DNA of 64,000 nt from Chitinophaga rupis (GCF_900109685.1 NZ_FOBB01000001.1:1488001-1552000); one strand, 5' to 3'; shown: positions 26,805 to 36,400, numbered from the stretch's first letter. Translations and numbers: made by a program. The notes: generated from the sequence alone by a model not told the origin.

Positions 26805-26874
26805 AGCCCCCTGTGCATGCAAAGCATTACTGACCGGTCCTTTTCGGTGCTTTGCAGAGCAGGGGGCTCTATTT
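26805..26874 (+). terminator. Long intrinsic terminator after the M23 gene
   Basis: Outer stem AGCCCCCTG (26805-26813) with CAGGGGGCT (26860-26868), inner pairing TGCAAAGCA with TGCTTTGCA, followed by CTATTTTTA. The loop contains GACCGGTCCTT, the right copy of the 11-bp repeat found upstream of the M23 gene. Confidence 0.8.
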
Positions 26875-26889
26875 TTAGCGAGAAAGATA

Positions 26890-26897
26890 TACTTTTG
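26890..26897 (+). promoter_or_regulatory. Candidate -7 box (TACTTTTG) of the GT2 gene
   Basis: Matches TAnnTTTG and lies 26 bases before the ATG at 26924. A GGAGGTGAAAG sequence 10 bases upstream of the ATG is one of the few strong Shine-Dalgarno-like sites in the window. Confidence 0.5.
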
Positions 26898-26923
26898 ACC
26901 GCCCTCCCGGAGGTGAAAGTGAT

Positions 26924-28066
26924 ATGAATATTTTTCTGATTATAGTATTGTTGTTAGGGGTAGCCTATTGCCTGCTGCTATTGTGGTATGGCCTGGGCTG
27001 GAAACAGCTGGCGTCCTTTATTCCGTCCAAACCGGTTAGCGGCAGTACCCGCGTAACCGTGATCATTCCTGCGCGGGATGAGGAGCAGAACCTGCCTCCC
27101 CTGTTAGAAGCCCTGCAGCAGCAAACCTATGCAGCGGCCCTGCTGCAAATAATAGTGATAGATGATTTTTCAACCGATAACACGGCGCAGGTAGTGAGCA
27201 GCTTTCCTGCATCCAATGTGCAGCTGCTGCGCATGAGCGATCACCTGGATCTTACACAGCGCTTAAACTCCTATAAAAAGAAAGCCATTGAACTGGCTAT
27301 AGGCCAGGCTACCGGCGACCTGATAGTGACTACGGATGCGGATTGCATTATGGGTCCCCGCTGGATCGAAGTGCTGGTGCAGTTCTATGAAACACACTCC
27401 TTTAAATTTATTGCTGCCCCGGTAAGCTTTTATAAAGAGTATAATTTTTTCAAGATCCTGCAATCGCTGGATTTCATGAATATGCAGGGCATTACCGGTT
27501 CGGTGGCACAGCTTAAAATAGGCACTATGTGCAACGGGGCTAACCTGGTCTATGAAAAAGCGGTGTTCCATGAAGTGGGCGGTTTTAGCGGTATTGATAC
27601 CATAGCCTCCGGCGATGATATGCTGCTGATGTACAAGATCTATAAAAAATACCCTAACGGTATTGGCTATCTGAAGAATGAGGAAGCTATAGTGCGTACG
27701 CTGCCGGTAGATACTTTAAAGGGCTTTATGCACCAGCGCATCCGCTGGTCGTCCAAGGCCGATAAGTATGAAGACAAGCGCCTGACCTGGATGCTGGCCA
27801 TTGTTTATTTCTGGAATGCAGCCCTGCTGCTGATGGGGCCTGTGGCTGTTTTTTATCCGGAGTGGCGTAATTGGTTCCTGATATGCCTGTTGTTTAAGAT
27901 CACTGTGGAGCTGTATTTTATGATACCCGTAGCCCGTTTCTTTCACAAAACTATGTTGCTGGTATGGGTAATTCCCGGCCAGCTCTTTCACATTCCCTAT
28001 ATTGTAATTGCGGGCTGGCTGGGTAAATTTGGAAGCTATCAGTGGAAAGGCCGCCGCGTTAATTAA
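26924..28066 (+). CDS. Membrane-anchored glycosyltransferase, family 2
   Basis: 380 residues with an N-terminal membrane helix (FLIIVLLLGVAYCLLLLWYG). A GT-A domain follows: VTVIIPARDEEQNLPPLL, VIDDFSTDNT and the metal-binding DAD-type motif TTDADC. The QxxRW-type processivity motif is present as HQRIRW, then two or three membrane segments follow at the C-terminus. Such enzymes polymerise or add sugars from nucleotide donors at the inner membrane. Donor and acceptor are unknown. The stop codon lies in an AT-rich repeat that opens the following accessory region. Confidence 0.9.
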   Translation: MNIFLIIVLLLGVAYCLLLLWYGLGWKQLASFIPSKPVSGSTRVTVIIPARDEEQNLPPLLEALQQQTYAAALLQIIVIDDFSTDNTAQVVSSFPASNVQLLRMSDHLDLTQRLNSYKKKAIELAIGQATGDLIVTTDADCIMGPRWIEVLVQFYETHSFKFIAAPVSFYKEYNFFKILQSLDFMNMQGITGSVAQLKIGTMCNGANLVYEKAVFHEVGGFSGIDTIASGDDMLLMYKIYKKYPNGIGYLKNEEAIVRTLPVDTLKGFMHQRIRWSSKADKYEDKRLTWMLAIVYFWNAALLLMGPVAVFYPEWRNWFLICLLFKITVELYFMIPVARFFHKTMLLVWVIPGQLFHIPYIVIAGWLGKFGSYQWKGRRVN

Positions 28067-28087
28067 TAATTAAAAATGAATAATTAA
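28058..28087. repeat. AT-rich 'word' repeat at the GT2 stop codon
   Basis: GTTAATTAATAATTAA followed by AAATGAATAATTAA. These are the same words as in 20621-20741 and 32341-32370. The GT2 stop codon TAA is part of it. Confidence 0.6.
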
Positions 28088-28101
28088 GGGATTGCGTTTT
28101 A

Positions 28102-28268
28102 TCACCGTTCTGTAAGCCTTATTTGATATAGTCCGGTCTTACCTGTTTCAGTAGGCATACTCAAAGCTATTCCTGGTACATATTCCTTCCATAGTCTTAT
28201 CTCTTCTTGAATTCTAATATCCGTTGAACGTTCCTCTTCGGGCCGGGCTTTCCGAAGTAGCAAGGTAC
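28102..28268 (-). pseudogene. Possible gene remnant (C-terminal fragment of an unrecognised protein)
   Basis: A minus-strand frame of about 55 codons ends with TGA at 28102-28104 and runs up to a TAG near 28269. It has no plausible start codon. Its translation includes STDIRIQEEIRLWKEYVPG and ends TGLYQIRLTER, which reads like a normal protein C-terminus. I do not recognise the family. It sits at the border of the AT-richer SDR/AraC block, where a gene cut by insertion would be expected. It may also be chance. Confidence 0.25.
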
Positions 28269-28485
28269 TTTGCTACAAACCGCGAGGCGGAAAAGGTGTG
28301 CACTATTTGCATCCGATGAAGCGGATTTAGTTTCATTGGCGTGTGGCCTCGCTTAGCCAGCCGTCTTTTTCAGCTGAAATACGCCTTTTTTAATAAACAA
28401 CGATTTAGCTACAAGGCCCCTTTTTTTGGCTACAACCGTCTTTTAACCAGTACGGAAATTTGTGTTGTAATTAAAAATTAAAATT
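28269..28485 (+). promoter_or_regulatory. Upstream region of first SDR gene with three GCTACAA direct repeats
   Basis: The 7-base word GCTACAA occurs at 28272-28278, 28408-28414 and 28429-28435. The last two are exactly 21 bases apart, two helical turns, as expected for AraC-family half-sites. The third copy is part of TTTTGGCTACA (28424-28434), which recurs upstream of the second SDR gene at 30436-30446. No gene is seen in the region. Confidence 0.5.
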
Positions 28486-29322
28486 ATGACAAACAAAGTA
28501 TGGTTTATAACCGGAGCCTCAAAGGGATTAGGCTTAACCCTCGTAAAAAGATTGCTGGCTGAAGGCTACCAGGTAGCTGCAACTTCAAGAGATGTAAAGC
28601 AGCTGCAAAATGCAGTTGGAGACAATACATCAAATTTCCTGCCTTTGCAGGTGGATATTGGTGACAATTCAAGCGTTGGCAATGCAATTAAGGATGTTAT
28701 CAAAACATTCGGAACCATTGATGTTGTGGTAAACAATGCCGGATACGGTCAGCTTGGTACAATTGAAGAGCTCACAGATAAAGAAGCCCGTGAAAATTTC
28801 GATGCCAATGTTTTTGGTGCGCTTAATGTTATCAGAAATGTGATGCCTCATTTTCGCAGTAAAAAAGCAGGCCACATCATCAATATTTCATCTATTGCCG
28901 GCTTTTTAGGAGCTTTTCCGGGATGGGGTATCTATAATGCCACAAAATTTGCAGTGGCTGGATTAACTGAAGCATTATCTGCTGAAACAGCTTCAATGGG
29001 TATAAGATCTACCATAGTTTACCCAGGGTATTTTAAAACTAATTTCCTGCTTCAGGGTTCTTTGAAACTTGCCAATAATCCAATAGCGGATTATAAGGAA
29101 GCAAGAGATCTGGAAGTAATGCATGATACTCAAATCATCGGCAACCAACCCGGTGACCCTGAAAAAGCAGCGCTGGCTTTCATTAAACTTGCTGAAAGCA
29201 AGAACCCGCCTTTACACTTCTTTATGGGTTCTGACGCTGTAGGTATGGCAAAGACCAAAATTGGCATCCTGCAGACATCATTGACAGAAAATGAAGAACT
29301 AAGTAATGCAACTAATTTTTAG
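28486..29322 (+). CDS. SDR family NAD(P)-dependent oxidoreductase (first)
   Basis: A 278-residue classical short-chain dehydrogenase. Features are the cofactor-binding TGASKGLG (9-16), NNAGYG (83-88) and the catalytic Ser136 (NISS), Tyr150 and Lys154 (YNATK). It resembles the KR-like SDRs often annotated as oxidoreductases of unknown substrate. It is the first gene of an AT-richer block and is followed by an AraC-type regulator in the same direction. Probable repeats of an AraC operator lie upstream. The substrate cannot be told. Confidence 0.92.
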   Translation: MTNKVWFITGASKGLGLTLVKRLLAEGYQVAATSRDVKQLQNAVGDNTSNFLPLQVDIGDNSSVGNAIKDVIKTFGTIDVVVNNAGYGQLGTIEELTDKEARENFDANVFGALNVIRNVMPHFRSKKAGHIINISSIAGFLGAFPGWGIYNATKFAVAGLTEALSAETASMGIRSTIVYPGYFKTNFLLQGSLKLANNPIADYKEARDLEVMHDTQIIGNQPGDPEKAALAFIKLAESKNPPLHFFMGSDAVGMAKTKIGILQTSLTENEELSNATNF

Positions 29323-29482
29323 CATTTAATACTCCCCTGAAGATTAATGCAAGCTCCAGTCAGGAGTATTGTTTTCCTGACTGGAGTTTAATTGCCAGTA
29401 TTTATAATACTGTACATTACTGTTAATCTCACAAGAAGTTTTATTAAATTTATTATCAACACAACAAGCCAAGAATAAAACC

Positions 29483-30400
29483 ATGGCAAATAGCAAAATA
29501 CATACATTCAATACCATCAGTCAGTTTCATAAAATGAGCGGCTTACCCAAACCAGAGCATCCTTTGCTTAGCCTGGTTGATTATGGTTTGGTAGACTACC
29601 AGACAGATGAAAAGGAGATCAGCTGGATACAAAATTTTTATACGATCGGTTTAAAACGGAACATTCAGGGAAAATTCAGATATGGGCAGCAGCAATATGA
29701 CTTTGATGAAGGATTAATGTCTTTTGTATCATGTGGCCAGGTGGTACATCTGACAGTGGAGAAAATTACCCCAAAACCATCTGGGTATCTGCTGCTGATA
29801 CATCCGGATTTCATCTGGGGAACCTCTTTAAGTAAATCCCTGAAGCAATATGATTTCTTTGGATATGCTGTTAATGAAGCGCTTTTCATGTCTGATAAGG
29901 AAGAAACGATCATTGAGGATATATTGAAGAATATACAGAGAGAATATCACTCCAATATCGATAAGTTTAGCCAAAATATAATAGTGGCTCAAATAGAGTT
30001 ATTACTTAACTACTGTGAAAGGTTTTATCAAAGGCAGTTTATAACCCGGAAAAAAAGCAGCCACCAGGTATTGGAAAAATTAGAACGTGTTTTAACTGAC
30101 TGGTACAATGACGATAATTTATTCGAAAAAGGATTGCCAACTGCTCACGAGATAGCCAATTCATTAAATGTATCAACGAATTATTTAGGCACACTTTTAA
30201 AAACCTTAACCGGGCAAAATACGCAACAGCATATTCATAGTAAGCTTATAGAAAAGGCGAAGGAAAAACTATCTACTACCAATCTTACCGTGAGTGAAAT
30301 TGCATATGAATTAGGATTTGAGCATTCTCAGAGTTTTTCAAAATTGTTTAAGAGTAAAACCAACCAAAGCCCTTTGGGGTTTAGAGCTTCCTTTAGTTAG
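29483..30400 (+). CDS. AraC family transcriptional regulator (first)
   Basis: 305 residues. The N-terminal ~190 residues are a cupin-like effector domain (YDFDEGLMSFV, GYLLLIHPDF). The C-terminal 100 hold two helix-turn-helix motifs (EIANSLNVSTNYLGTLLK; LTVSEIAYELGFEHSQSFSK) with the AraC ending FSKLFKSKTNQSPLGFR. It is a close paralogue of the regulator at 31327: LIEKAKEKLS and SEIAYELGF are identical. Each stands beside an SDR gene, which suggests local control of the SDRs in response to a small molecule. Confidence 0.93.
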   Translation: MANSKIHTFNTISQFHKMSGLPKPEHPLLSLVDYGLVDYQTDEKEISWIQNFYTIGLKRNIQGKFRYGQQQYDFDEGLMSFVSCGQVVHLTVEKITPKPSGYLLLIHPDFIWGTSLSKSLKQYDFFGYAVNEALFMSDKEETIIEDILKNIQREYHSNIDKFSQNIIVAQIELLLNYCERFYQRQFITRKKSSHQVLEKLERVLTDWYNDDNLFEKGLPTAHEIANSLNVSTNYLGTLLKTLTGQNTQQHIHSKLIEKAKEKLSTTNLTVSEIAYELGFEHSQSFSKLFKSKTNQSPLGFRASFS

Positions 30401-30435
30401 TTCATACTGCCGCATTTCTCACCCAATTTTCCGCC

Positions 30436-30446
30436 TTTTGGCTACA
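30436..30446 (+). promoter_or_regulatory. Candidate AraC operator word upstream of the second SDR gene
   Basis: TTTTGGCTACA is identical over 11 bases to 28424-28434 upstream of the first SDR gene. It lies 51 bases before the ATG at 30498. Confidence 0.45.
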
Positions 30447-30497
30447 TATGATCAAGATATCCTTTTGACCTTTGCATTATAATTTAAAAAGGATAAA

Positions 30498-31301
30498 ATG
30501 GATTATACATTAATAACAGGCGCCAGTGATGGCATCGGTGAAGCGGCTGCCAGAAAATTTGCCACAAAAAAGCATAACCTGGTCCTGGTAGCAAGAAATG
30601 AAAGCAAATTACAACAACTTTGCAACGACCTTACAAAGAGCCAGGGAATCAAGGCCGCGTTCATTGTGGCAGATCTTAGTCAGGCAAATGCCCCCATTCA
30701 TATTTATGAAGAATGCAAAAAAAGGAACTTGCGGATTGATGTGCTGATTAACAATGCAGGAGTAGGCTCAAGTGGTGAATTTTCCGGGAATAATTTGAAG
30801 ACAGAACTTGATATTATTCAAATCAACTGTGCTTCATTAACGGCGCTTACACATTTATTTTTACAAGACATGAAGCAAAGGAACACCGGCACGATCATTA
30901 ATATAGGCTCCATAATAGCTTTTGTTGCAAGTCCTTATATGAGTGTATATGCCGCCTCTAAACATTTCGTAAAAATATTCAGCTATTCACTTGCAGAAGA
31001 ATGTAAGCTTTACAATGTTCATGTAATGTTTTTTTGTCCGGGCCTTACCACATCAAATTTCATGAACACACCAGCCAATAATAATGATTGGGGTAAAGCG
31101 CTTACCAGTGGAGCAAATGCTCAAACCCCCAACCAGGTAGCCGGGGAATTATCAATGGCCTTTGACAAGAAAAAGGCATTTCATGTATCAGGAAGTAAAA
31201 ATCGGGGAATGGTAGCACTTTCAGGCTTGTTCCCGCTGCGTACTATCGCCCGGATATTTGCGAAGCAAAAGCAGAAACAAATGAGTTTAATCCCCCAATA
31301 A
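30498..31301 (+). CDS. SDR family NAD(P)-dependent oxidoreductase (second, DltE/YdfG-like)
   Basis: 267 residues with TGASDGIG (7-14), NNAGVG (85-90), Ser138, Tyr151 and Lys155 (YAASK). It belongs to a different SDR subgroup from the protein at 28486 (long basic C-terminus ending KQKQKQMSLIPQ; VLVARNESKLQQL at the cofactor-binding edge). So the two SDR/AraC pairs are not a simple duplication of both genes. The substrate is unknown. The next AraC gene begins 25 bases later, so the two are probably co-transcribed. Confidence 0.92.
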   Translation: MDYTLITGASDGIGEAAARKFATKKHNLVLVARNESKLQQLCNDLTKSQGIKAAFIVADLSQANAPIHIYEECKKRNLRIDVLINNAGVGSSGEFSGNNLKTELDIIQINCASLTALTHLFLQDMKQRNTGTIINIGSIIAFVASPYMSVYAASKHFVKIFSYSLAEECKLYNVHVMFFCPGLTTSNFMNTPANNNDWGKALTSGANAQTPNQVAGELSMAFDKKKAFHVSGSKNRGMVALSGLFPLRTIARIFAKQKQKQMSLIPQ

Positions 31302-31326
31302 TTATCAAATAAATTTATCTTCGGGA

Positions 31327-32235
31327 ATGACCTCTGTAGTCCATCATATTGAAACCATACAAGCGCATCACAAGGTTTTAGGTTACCCTGCGCTAAAACA
31401 TCCATTGGTGAGCATTCACCGTTTTGAAGATCTGCCACTCTATCATACGCAGGAAAAAATAAGGTTCACGCTTGGGTTTTATACCATTACGCTAAAAAGG
31501 AATTACGAGTGTAAAGCTACCTACGGACAAACCAGCTACGATTTTGACGAAGGTCTGATGGGCTTTATGGCGCCCCGGCAGGTTTCAGGTATTGATTCAA
31601 ATTTTATAGCTCCCAAAGAGGGATGGATATTGCTCATTCACCCTGATTTTTTCAAAAACAGTCCATTAGCTGTCAGGATCAAATCTTATGACTATTTCCA
31701 TTATGCCGTGAACGAAGCTCTGATACTCTCTGAAGAAGAAGAAACGGAAATTGAGCATTTATTCAGCAGCATACAATCCGAATATCACCGGCCAATAGAT
31801 GGTTTTAGTAAAGAGGTGCTGATCTCCCAAATTGACCTGTTGCTTATTTTATGTAACAGATTTTATCACAGGCAGTTTATTACCAGACAATCCCCTAACA
31901 GCGATTTACTGGAAAAGTTTGACAGACTATTGGATGCGTATTTCGATGATGGAAATCATATAGAAGGTTTGCCATCAGTAAGTTTTTTTGCAGAAAAGCT
32001 TAACCTGTCCAGCAAATACCTATCCGATCTATTAGTAAGCCTCACCGGGCAAAGTACACTAAATCACATCCACAATAAATTGATAGAAAAAGCCAAAGAG
32101 AAACTATCTGCCACAGATCTCACTGTGAGTGAAATTGCCTACGAATTAGGCTTTAAACATTCGCAGAGCTTTTCAAAATTATTTAAAAGTAAAGTTGAAA
32201 TGAGTCCGCTGGAATACAGGCAATCATTTAATTAA
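31327..32235 (+). CDS. AraC family transcriptional regulator (second)
   Basis: 302 residues with the same architecture as the regulator at 29483: cupin-like sensor (YDFDEGLMGFMAPRQ, GWILLIHPDFF) and two helix-turn-helix motifs at the C-terminus (FFAEKLNLSSKYLSDLL; LTVSEIAYELGFKHSQSFSK). The DNA-recognition helices differ little between the two, so they may compete for the same TTTTGGCTACA sites. It closes the AT-rich block. The next gene is convergent. Confidence 0.93.
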   Translation: MTSVVHHIETIQAHHKVLGYPALKHPLVSIHRFEDLPLYHTQEKIRFTLGFYTITLKRNYECKATYGQTSYDFDEGLMGFMAPRQVSGIDSNFIAPKEGWILLIHPDFFKNSPLAVRIKSYDYFHYAVNEALILSEEEETEIEHLFSSIQSEYHRPIDGFSKEVLISQIDLLLILCNRFYHRQFITRQSPNSDLLEKFDRLLDAYFDDGNHIEGLPSVSFFAEKLNLSSKYLSDLLVSLTGQSTLNHIHNKLIEKAKEKLSATDLTVSEIAYELGFKHSQSFSKLFKSKVEMSPLEYRQSFN

Positions 32236-32340
32236 CGAGGTATTGCCATAAGCCGGCAGATGTGGTGCATTTGTATTAACAGGGCTTCACCAACTGTGGT
32301 GCTTTATTGTTAATAAGGATCTTACTGGGCGCAGTATTTT

Positions 32341-32370
32341 ATTAATTATTCATTCTTAATTATTAATTAT
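32341..32370. repeat. AT-rich 'word' repeat at the DUF4280 stop codon
   Basis: ATTAATTATTCATT followed by CTTAATTATTAATTAT; arms of the same word family as 20621-20741. The stop of the minus-strand DUF4280 gene (32363-32365) is inside it. It lies between convergent genes and may end both transcripts. Confidence 0.6.
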
Positions 32371-32701
32371 GTTCCCCCTGGGCGCCGTGGCCTTTGTCCT
32401 TAATGCTGATGGTGCCGCCAATGGCGCATTTACAGGTGCTGGATTTCAAAAGTACTTTACTTCCTTCTACATCTTCCAGGTCTGCAGGGGCGTCCCATTT
32501 CATGGTGGCAGGTGTACACTTTGAACGGGTTACCATACAAACGCCAAATGAGGGAATGTTTGATTCCGGCGCAGCATCTTTTTCCGTGGCTATCAGCTTA
32601 TCGTCATAAGTGGAAAATTGCTGGCTGGTTACTTTTAGCTGTGAAGGCGCCGCACCTTTATTGCATAAAAGCAGGGCGCCTTCTGTGATAATATCCGGCA
32701 T
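32363..32701 (-). CDS. DUF4280 domain protein, PAAR-like spike tip candidate
   Basis: 112 residues of the DUF4280 family (PDIITEGALLLCNKGAAPSQL, FGVCMVTRSKCTPATMKW, LLKSSTCKCAIGGTISI). The family is regarded as PAAR-like and often stands beside VgrG genes, where it would sharpen the tip of a contractile injection system. Five cysteines are present, in spaced positions that could hold a metal. It starts 3 bases after the preceding lipoprotein stop, so it is the third gene of the vgrG cassette. The role is inferred from family and context. Confidence 0.85.
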   Translation of the reverse strand: MPDIITEGALLLCNKGAAPSQLKVTSQQFSTYDDKLIATEKDAAPESNIPSFGVCMVTRSKCTPATMKWDAPADLEDVEGSKVLLKSSTCKCAIGGTISIKDKGHGAQGEHN

Positions 32702-32704
32702 AAA

Positions 32705-33436
32705 TCAGCTGTTGTTATATTTTTGATCTACTCTTTTGGTCACTTTCCCGGTATTGCCGTCCAGCACAATTTCCTCAACGGTGTTCGGCATTTTGGTTTT
32801 GTCCTTTAACCACTGGATCTTCCAGATGGGGCCTTGCGCGCCTTCATTTCTCCAGATGGTGGTTACCATGCCCTGGTCGGGTTTTGCCGGGCCTTTTGCC
32901 AGGGGAATATGTTCTGACTGCAGGAACTGCATTACATTTTCCAGGGTGAATTTATACGGCGCATCAAAGTTGGTGGACTTTGTTAAGGTACCTTTCTCAT
33001 CAAAGAAATACCAGGTGCCTTTATTAAAACCGCCGTTAATGAATTTAAGGCCTTTGGACTTTATATTACCATCGGGATAGTATTCTTTATTCACTTCAAA
33101 ATAACTATCGGGCGATGTTTCTTTTTTGGTATACCCGTTTACGTTATTGCCTGAAATGGTAATGATAGCGCCATCATCCCCGGTTGTTGTAAGGTCGTAG
33201 CTGGTAGCTGCTACCATGTTACCATCTGCTTTGGCAACACCGCCTTCGCTTTTGCTGCCTTTTGCCTGTAATTCTGCTATATCCAGTTTTTCAAATTTAT
33301 CGTCGATAGAGTTTTTTGTTGTTTGCATATCATTATTTTTTGCAGCTGTTTGCTGGGACGTTTGATGGGTTTGCGACTGGCAGGCAGTGGCTCCGTAAAT
33401 AAAGAAAGTTGCTATTAAAATTGGTTTCAGCAGCAT
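32705..33436 (-). CDS. Lipoprotein of unknown function in vgrG cassette (possible immunity or accessory protein)
   Basis: About 243 residues from the ATG at 33436; in-frame starts upstream overlap the vgrG end. A signal sequence ending FFIYGATACQ suggests a lipoprotein (imperfect lipobox, A-T-A-C). The middle has a short 'YPDG.I...G.W.FFD..G' pattern like MORN/YwqK-type repeats (EYYPDGNIKSKGLKF, GTWYFFDEKGTL). I do not recognise a named family. Lying between an effector-like VgrG and a PAAR-like gene, with an outer-membrane anchor, it could protect against the VgrG protease. That is inference only. Confidence 0.7.
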   Translation of the reverse strand: MLLKPILIATFFIYGATACQSQTHQTSQQTAAKNNDMQTTKNSIDDKFEKLDIAELQAKGSKSEGGVAKADGNMVAATSYDLTTTGDDGAIITISGNNVNGYTKKETSPDSYFEVNKEYYPDGNIKSKGLKFINGGFNKGTWYFFDEKGTLTKSTNFDAPYKFTLENVMQFLQSEHIPLAKGPAKPDQGMVTTIWRNEGAQGPIWKIQWLKDKTKMPNTVEEIVLDGNTGKVTKRVDQKYNNS

Positions 33437-33446
33437 ATGTATGGTT

Positions 33447-36400
33447 TTATACTTTATCCGCATGGGCATTGGCAATTTTCCACTGCCAGTACCACAGGGT
33501 ATACCTGTTAATATTATTCCAGTGGGAATAATCCATCAGGTTATCTGTTTTTTTAGATTCGTAGGTGAATAATGCATTCGGGTCGGCTTCTGCATTGGTA
33601 AAGGTATGCGGCAGCTTTAGCGAGTGCAGGAATTCATGCGCGGGTGTGGAGCTGATGGCGCTTTTGAACAGCACCACCTTATCGCCCATTGAATAACCGT
33701 TTAGCCGTATCAGGCTGCCGGAAGCATCCATAACACCGCCATTGCCACCCAGGTAAAAGGCTTTAAAATACGAATCGTATTTGGCGCCTACACCCGGTAT
33801 TTTTTTCAATGCAGTGGTCATATAGTTTGCGATGTCGGTTACAGCAGGTTTACTATCATCAGAGGAAACAATATCCGCGCCACTTACATAGTTGGTGTTA
33901 AATACAGTATCCCTGCTAAGGTCCAGCTTCATAGTTTCCACATGGGGATCAATATAGGCCTGGTTCAGGGAGTGGCGGAACAGGGCTTCCTGTCCGCTGG
34001 CGCTGCCTGCACCGGGGCCGCCGGTTACTTCCACCAGCAGGATCTTTTTCTTTTTACGTTTGGTGGCATCATTGGCCCAAACCATCAGCTTACCGGCAAC
34101 GGCAGTTGTTTCCTTACCATCCGGGCCCTTGGTAACGGCCAGCACCTTTATGGTCTGATCGGTATTAAACTCTTTGGTACACTCTATGGTAACAAAATCG
34201 GCCAGCTTATGTTTTCCTTTTGTTTTCGGAGTGATCTCTTTTGGTGTGATGGTGAAGTTGGGATGATCTGCAAACTTCAGGTGTTCCGGCTCTTCTTCTA
34301 TTTCTATTTCCAGGCTTAATACGGCCTTGTTCTTTTTTATTTTGTTGGGATACAGGCTTAACCAGGCAACAAAGTAATCGTCCGGCACATCTTTGCCGGC
34401 TTTATCCTTATGCGTTTTCCAGGGAATGCTGTGTACATGGTATTTGGCCTTCAGCCGGCCGTACATGGCGTCATCCTTTTTCTGGTAGGGGGTATCTGAG
34501 TTAATATCGCGGTTTATGTTGGTAAAGGCGGCATCCAGGTAATATTTACCCATGGCGGTTTCATAAAGAATATCGCCTGGTTTGCCGGTATCGGTATTGC
34601 GCATCCAGTCAAAGCCATAGTCCTCACCCTGCCAGCTTTTCTTAGGCCGGAAGTTCACGATACATTTGGCGTCTATAACCGGTTTTACGGCTTCATAGGC
34701 ATCGGCCTTGTTGCTGTGTTTATTCCCTTCTGCGCCTTTCAGGTGCAGGGTGCCTTTACTGTTGGCGGTGATCTTTTCATCACTGTGCAGCATAAGCTGC
34801 TGGGCGCCGGCGGCAAACAGCTGCGGTGATTCTATCTTTATTTCATTGCCGGAGTTAATGAGCGTTTTGGCGGATTGCAGATGCATGAACGCGGCTGCCA
34901 GCTGCTGCAGGAAGGGGGCGGTCATGAGCAGCTGCTGTCCTGCATTCAGCAGGAATTGCTGCCCGGTGTTCATTTGCGTATTCAGCCCCACGTTCAGCTC
35001 CATATGCTGCGCCACATTAATGTTCATGTTGCGGGCCTGGAAGGTCATGGTTTCCGGGGCGGTTACTGTAATATTCCTGCCGGCAGTATCCAGGAAAATT
35101 TCATTGCCTCCGGGATCGCGGATGATCAGGTGTGTGCCTTCGCCGGCATCATTAAATTCTACGGTATGGCCGCTACGGGTGCGGATGGCTTTTACGTTAT
35201 TGCGGCTATCGCCCATATCTGCGCTGGCAGTGCCGTTATAGGTAGTGCCCAGCACAATGGGGGCTTCGGGATTGCCGCCTTCAAAATCCACCCAAACCTC
35301 TTCGCCAACTTCCGGTACAAAATAAAAGCCCTTTTTGCCGCCGCCATGCGGGGCTACTACGCGCAGCCAGGGTGTGGAGCCCTGATCCTGCCAGCGGAAG
35401 GCCACTTTTACGCGGCCCAGCCCACGGGGATCATTATTATCAGTGACTATGGCGCTTTGCGGCTCGCACAAGGGGTGCAGGTCCACGTTCACTTCCGGCA
35501 TGGCTACATCTGCCGGTATGCCTTCAAATGTGTTCTGGTATTCGCCGTTGCTGGTGCAGGTATGTGAAAGGCGGGTAACTACAAACTCGCCATGGTCTGT
35601 AGTATCCGGGAACTGTTCGCCTATGCTTACAATATCCCCGATCTTAAGGGCGGTATGCCGGCTGGTGCCGCTAACGGTAACCATACGGGCTAAGCGACCT
35701 TTATGCTGAATAGCGGTCTGCTTATCCACCTGCTGCCGGGCATTGCTGGTAAAAGGCTGGTTCATTTTATACAGCGAAGTTTTGCGGTACAGCTTGCGGC
35801 TGATATCGTGCGCATGCTTCGAGTAATTATTGATGCCTGCATCCGGCTGTGTGGTAGTGCTGTTGCGGGAAACAGCATCCTGGCGATAGTCAAAGCCGTT
35901 CAGCTGTATATTATTCGGCAATACATTCAATGCCAGGTCAAAATCAATAAGGTCTGTCAGATGGGTGAGCGCAGTTTTTTGCGGCTGGTAACGGCCGAAA
36001 ACGATCTGCTGGCCGTCATAAAAGAACCATTCACCATGCCTTTGGGCCAGCCGGCGTATAAATTCGTAGGAGGTTTCTTTATACTGCACCGTATACTTTA
36101 ACAGATCTTTTTCCTCCGGGTTCACACTGGCTTTATTGAAATAAGGCTCCGCCAGTTTAAGCGTTGACGTTATAATCTCTGCTAACGGCTGCGGGCCAAA
36201 GGCGGTGATGTGCGGATCATTTTCAAGCAGCACGGTGGGGCTGCTGCCTTTTATTACACAAAATCCGTGGGTGCCGTCGCGTTCTTTACCGGCATGTACA
36301 CTGGTAATAATCCCGTTAAAGATCACCGGCTTATGCTGGCTGGTGAGGGATACGGAGCTGATGGAAATGCTGATCTCCTTTCCCAGGAACTCTTTGCCTG

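Noticed and set aside
28486..32235. Reading the two SDR/AraC pairs as one simple tandem duplication
   Set aside because: The AraC proteins are close paralogues but the SDR proteins fall into different subgroups, so only part of the unit can be duplicated.
34875..35567. 230-residue plus-strand reading frame inside vgrG
   Set aside because: Antisense of the conserved VgrG spike; composition typical of a shadow frame.
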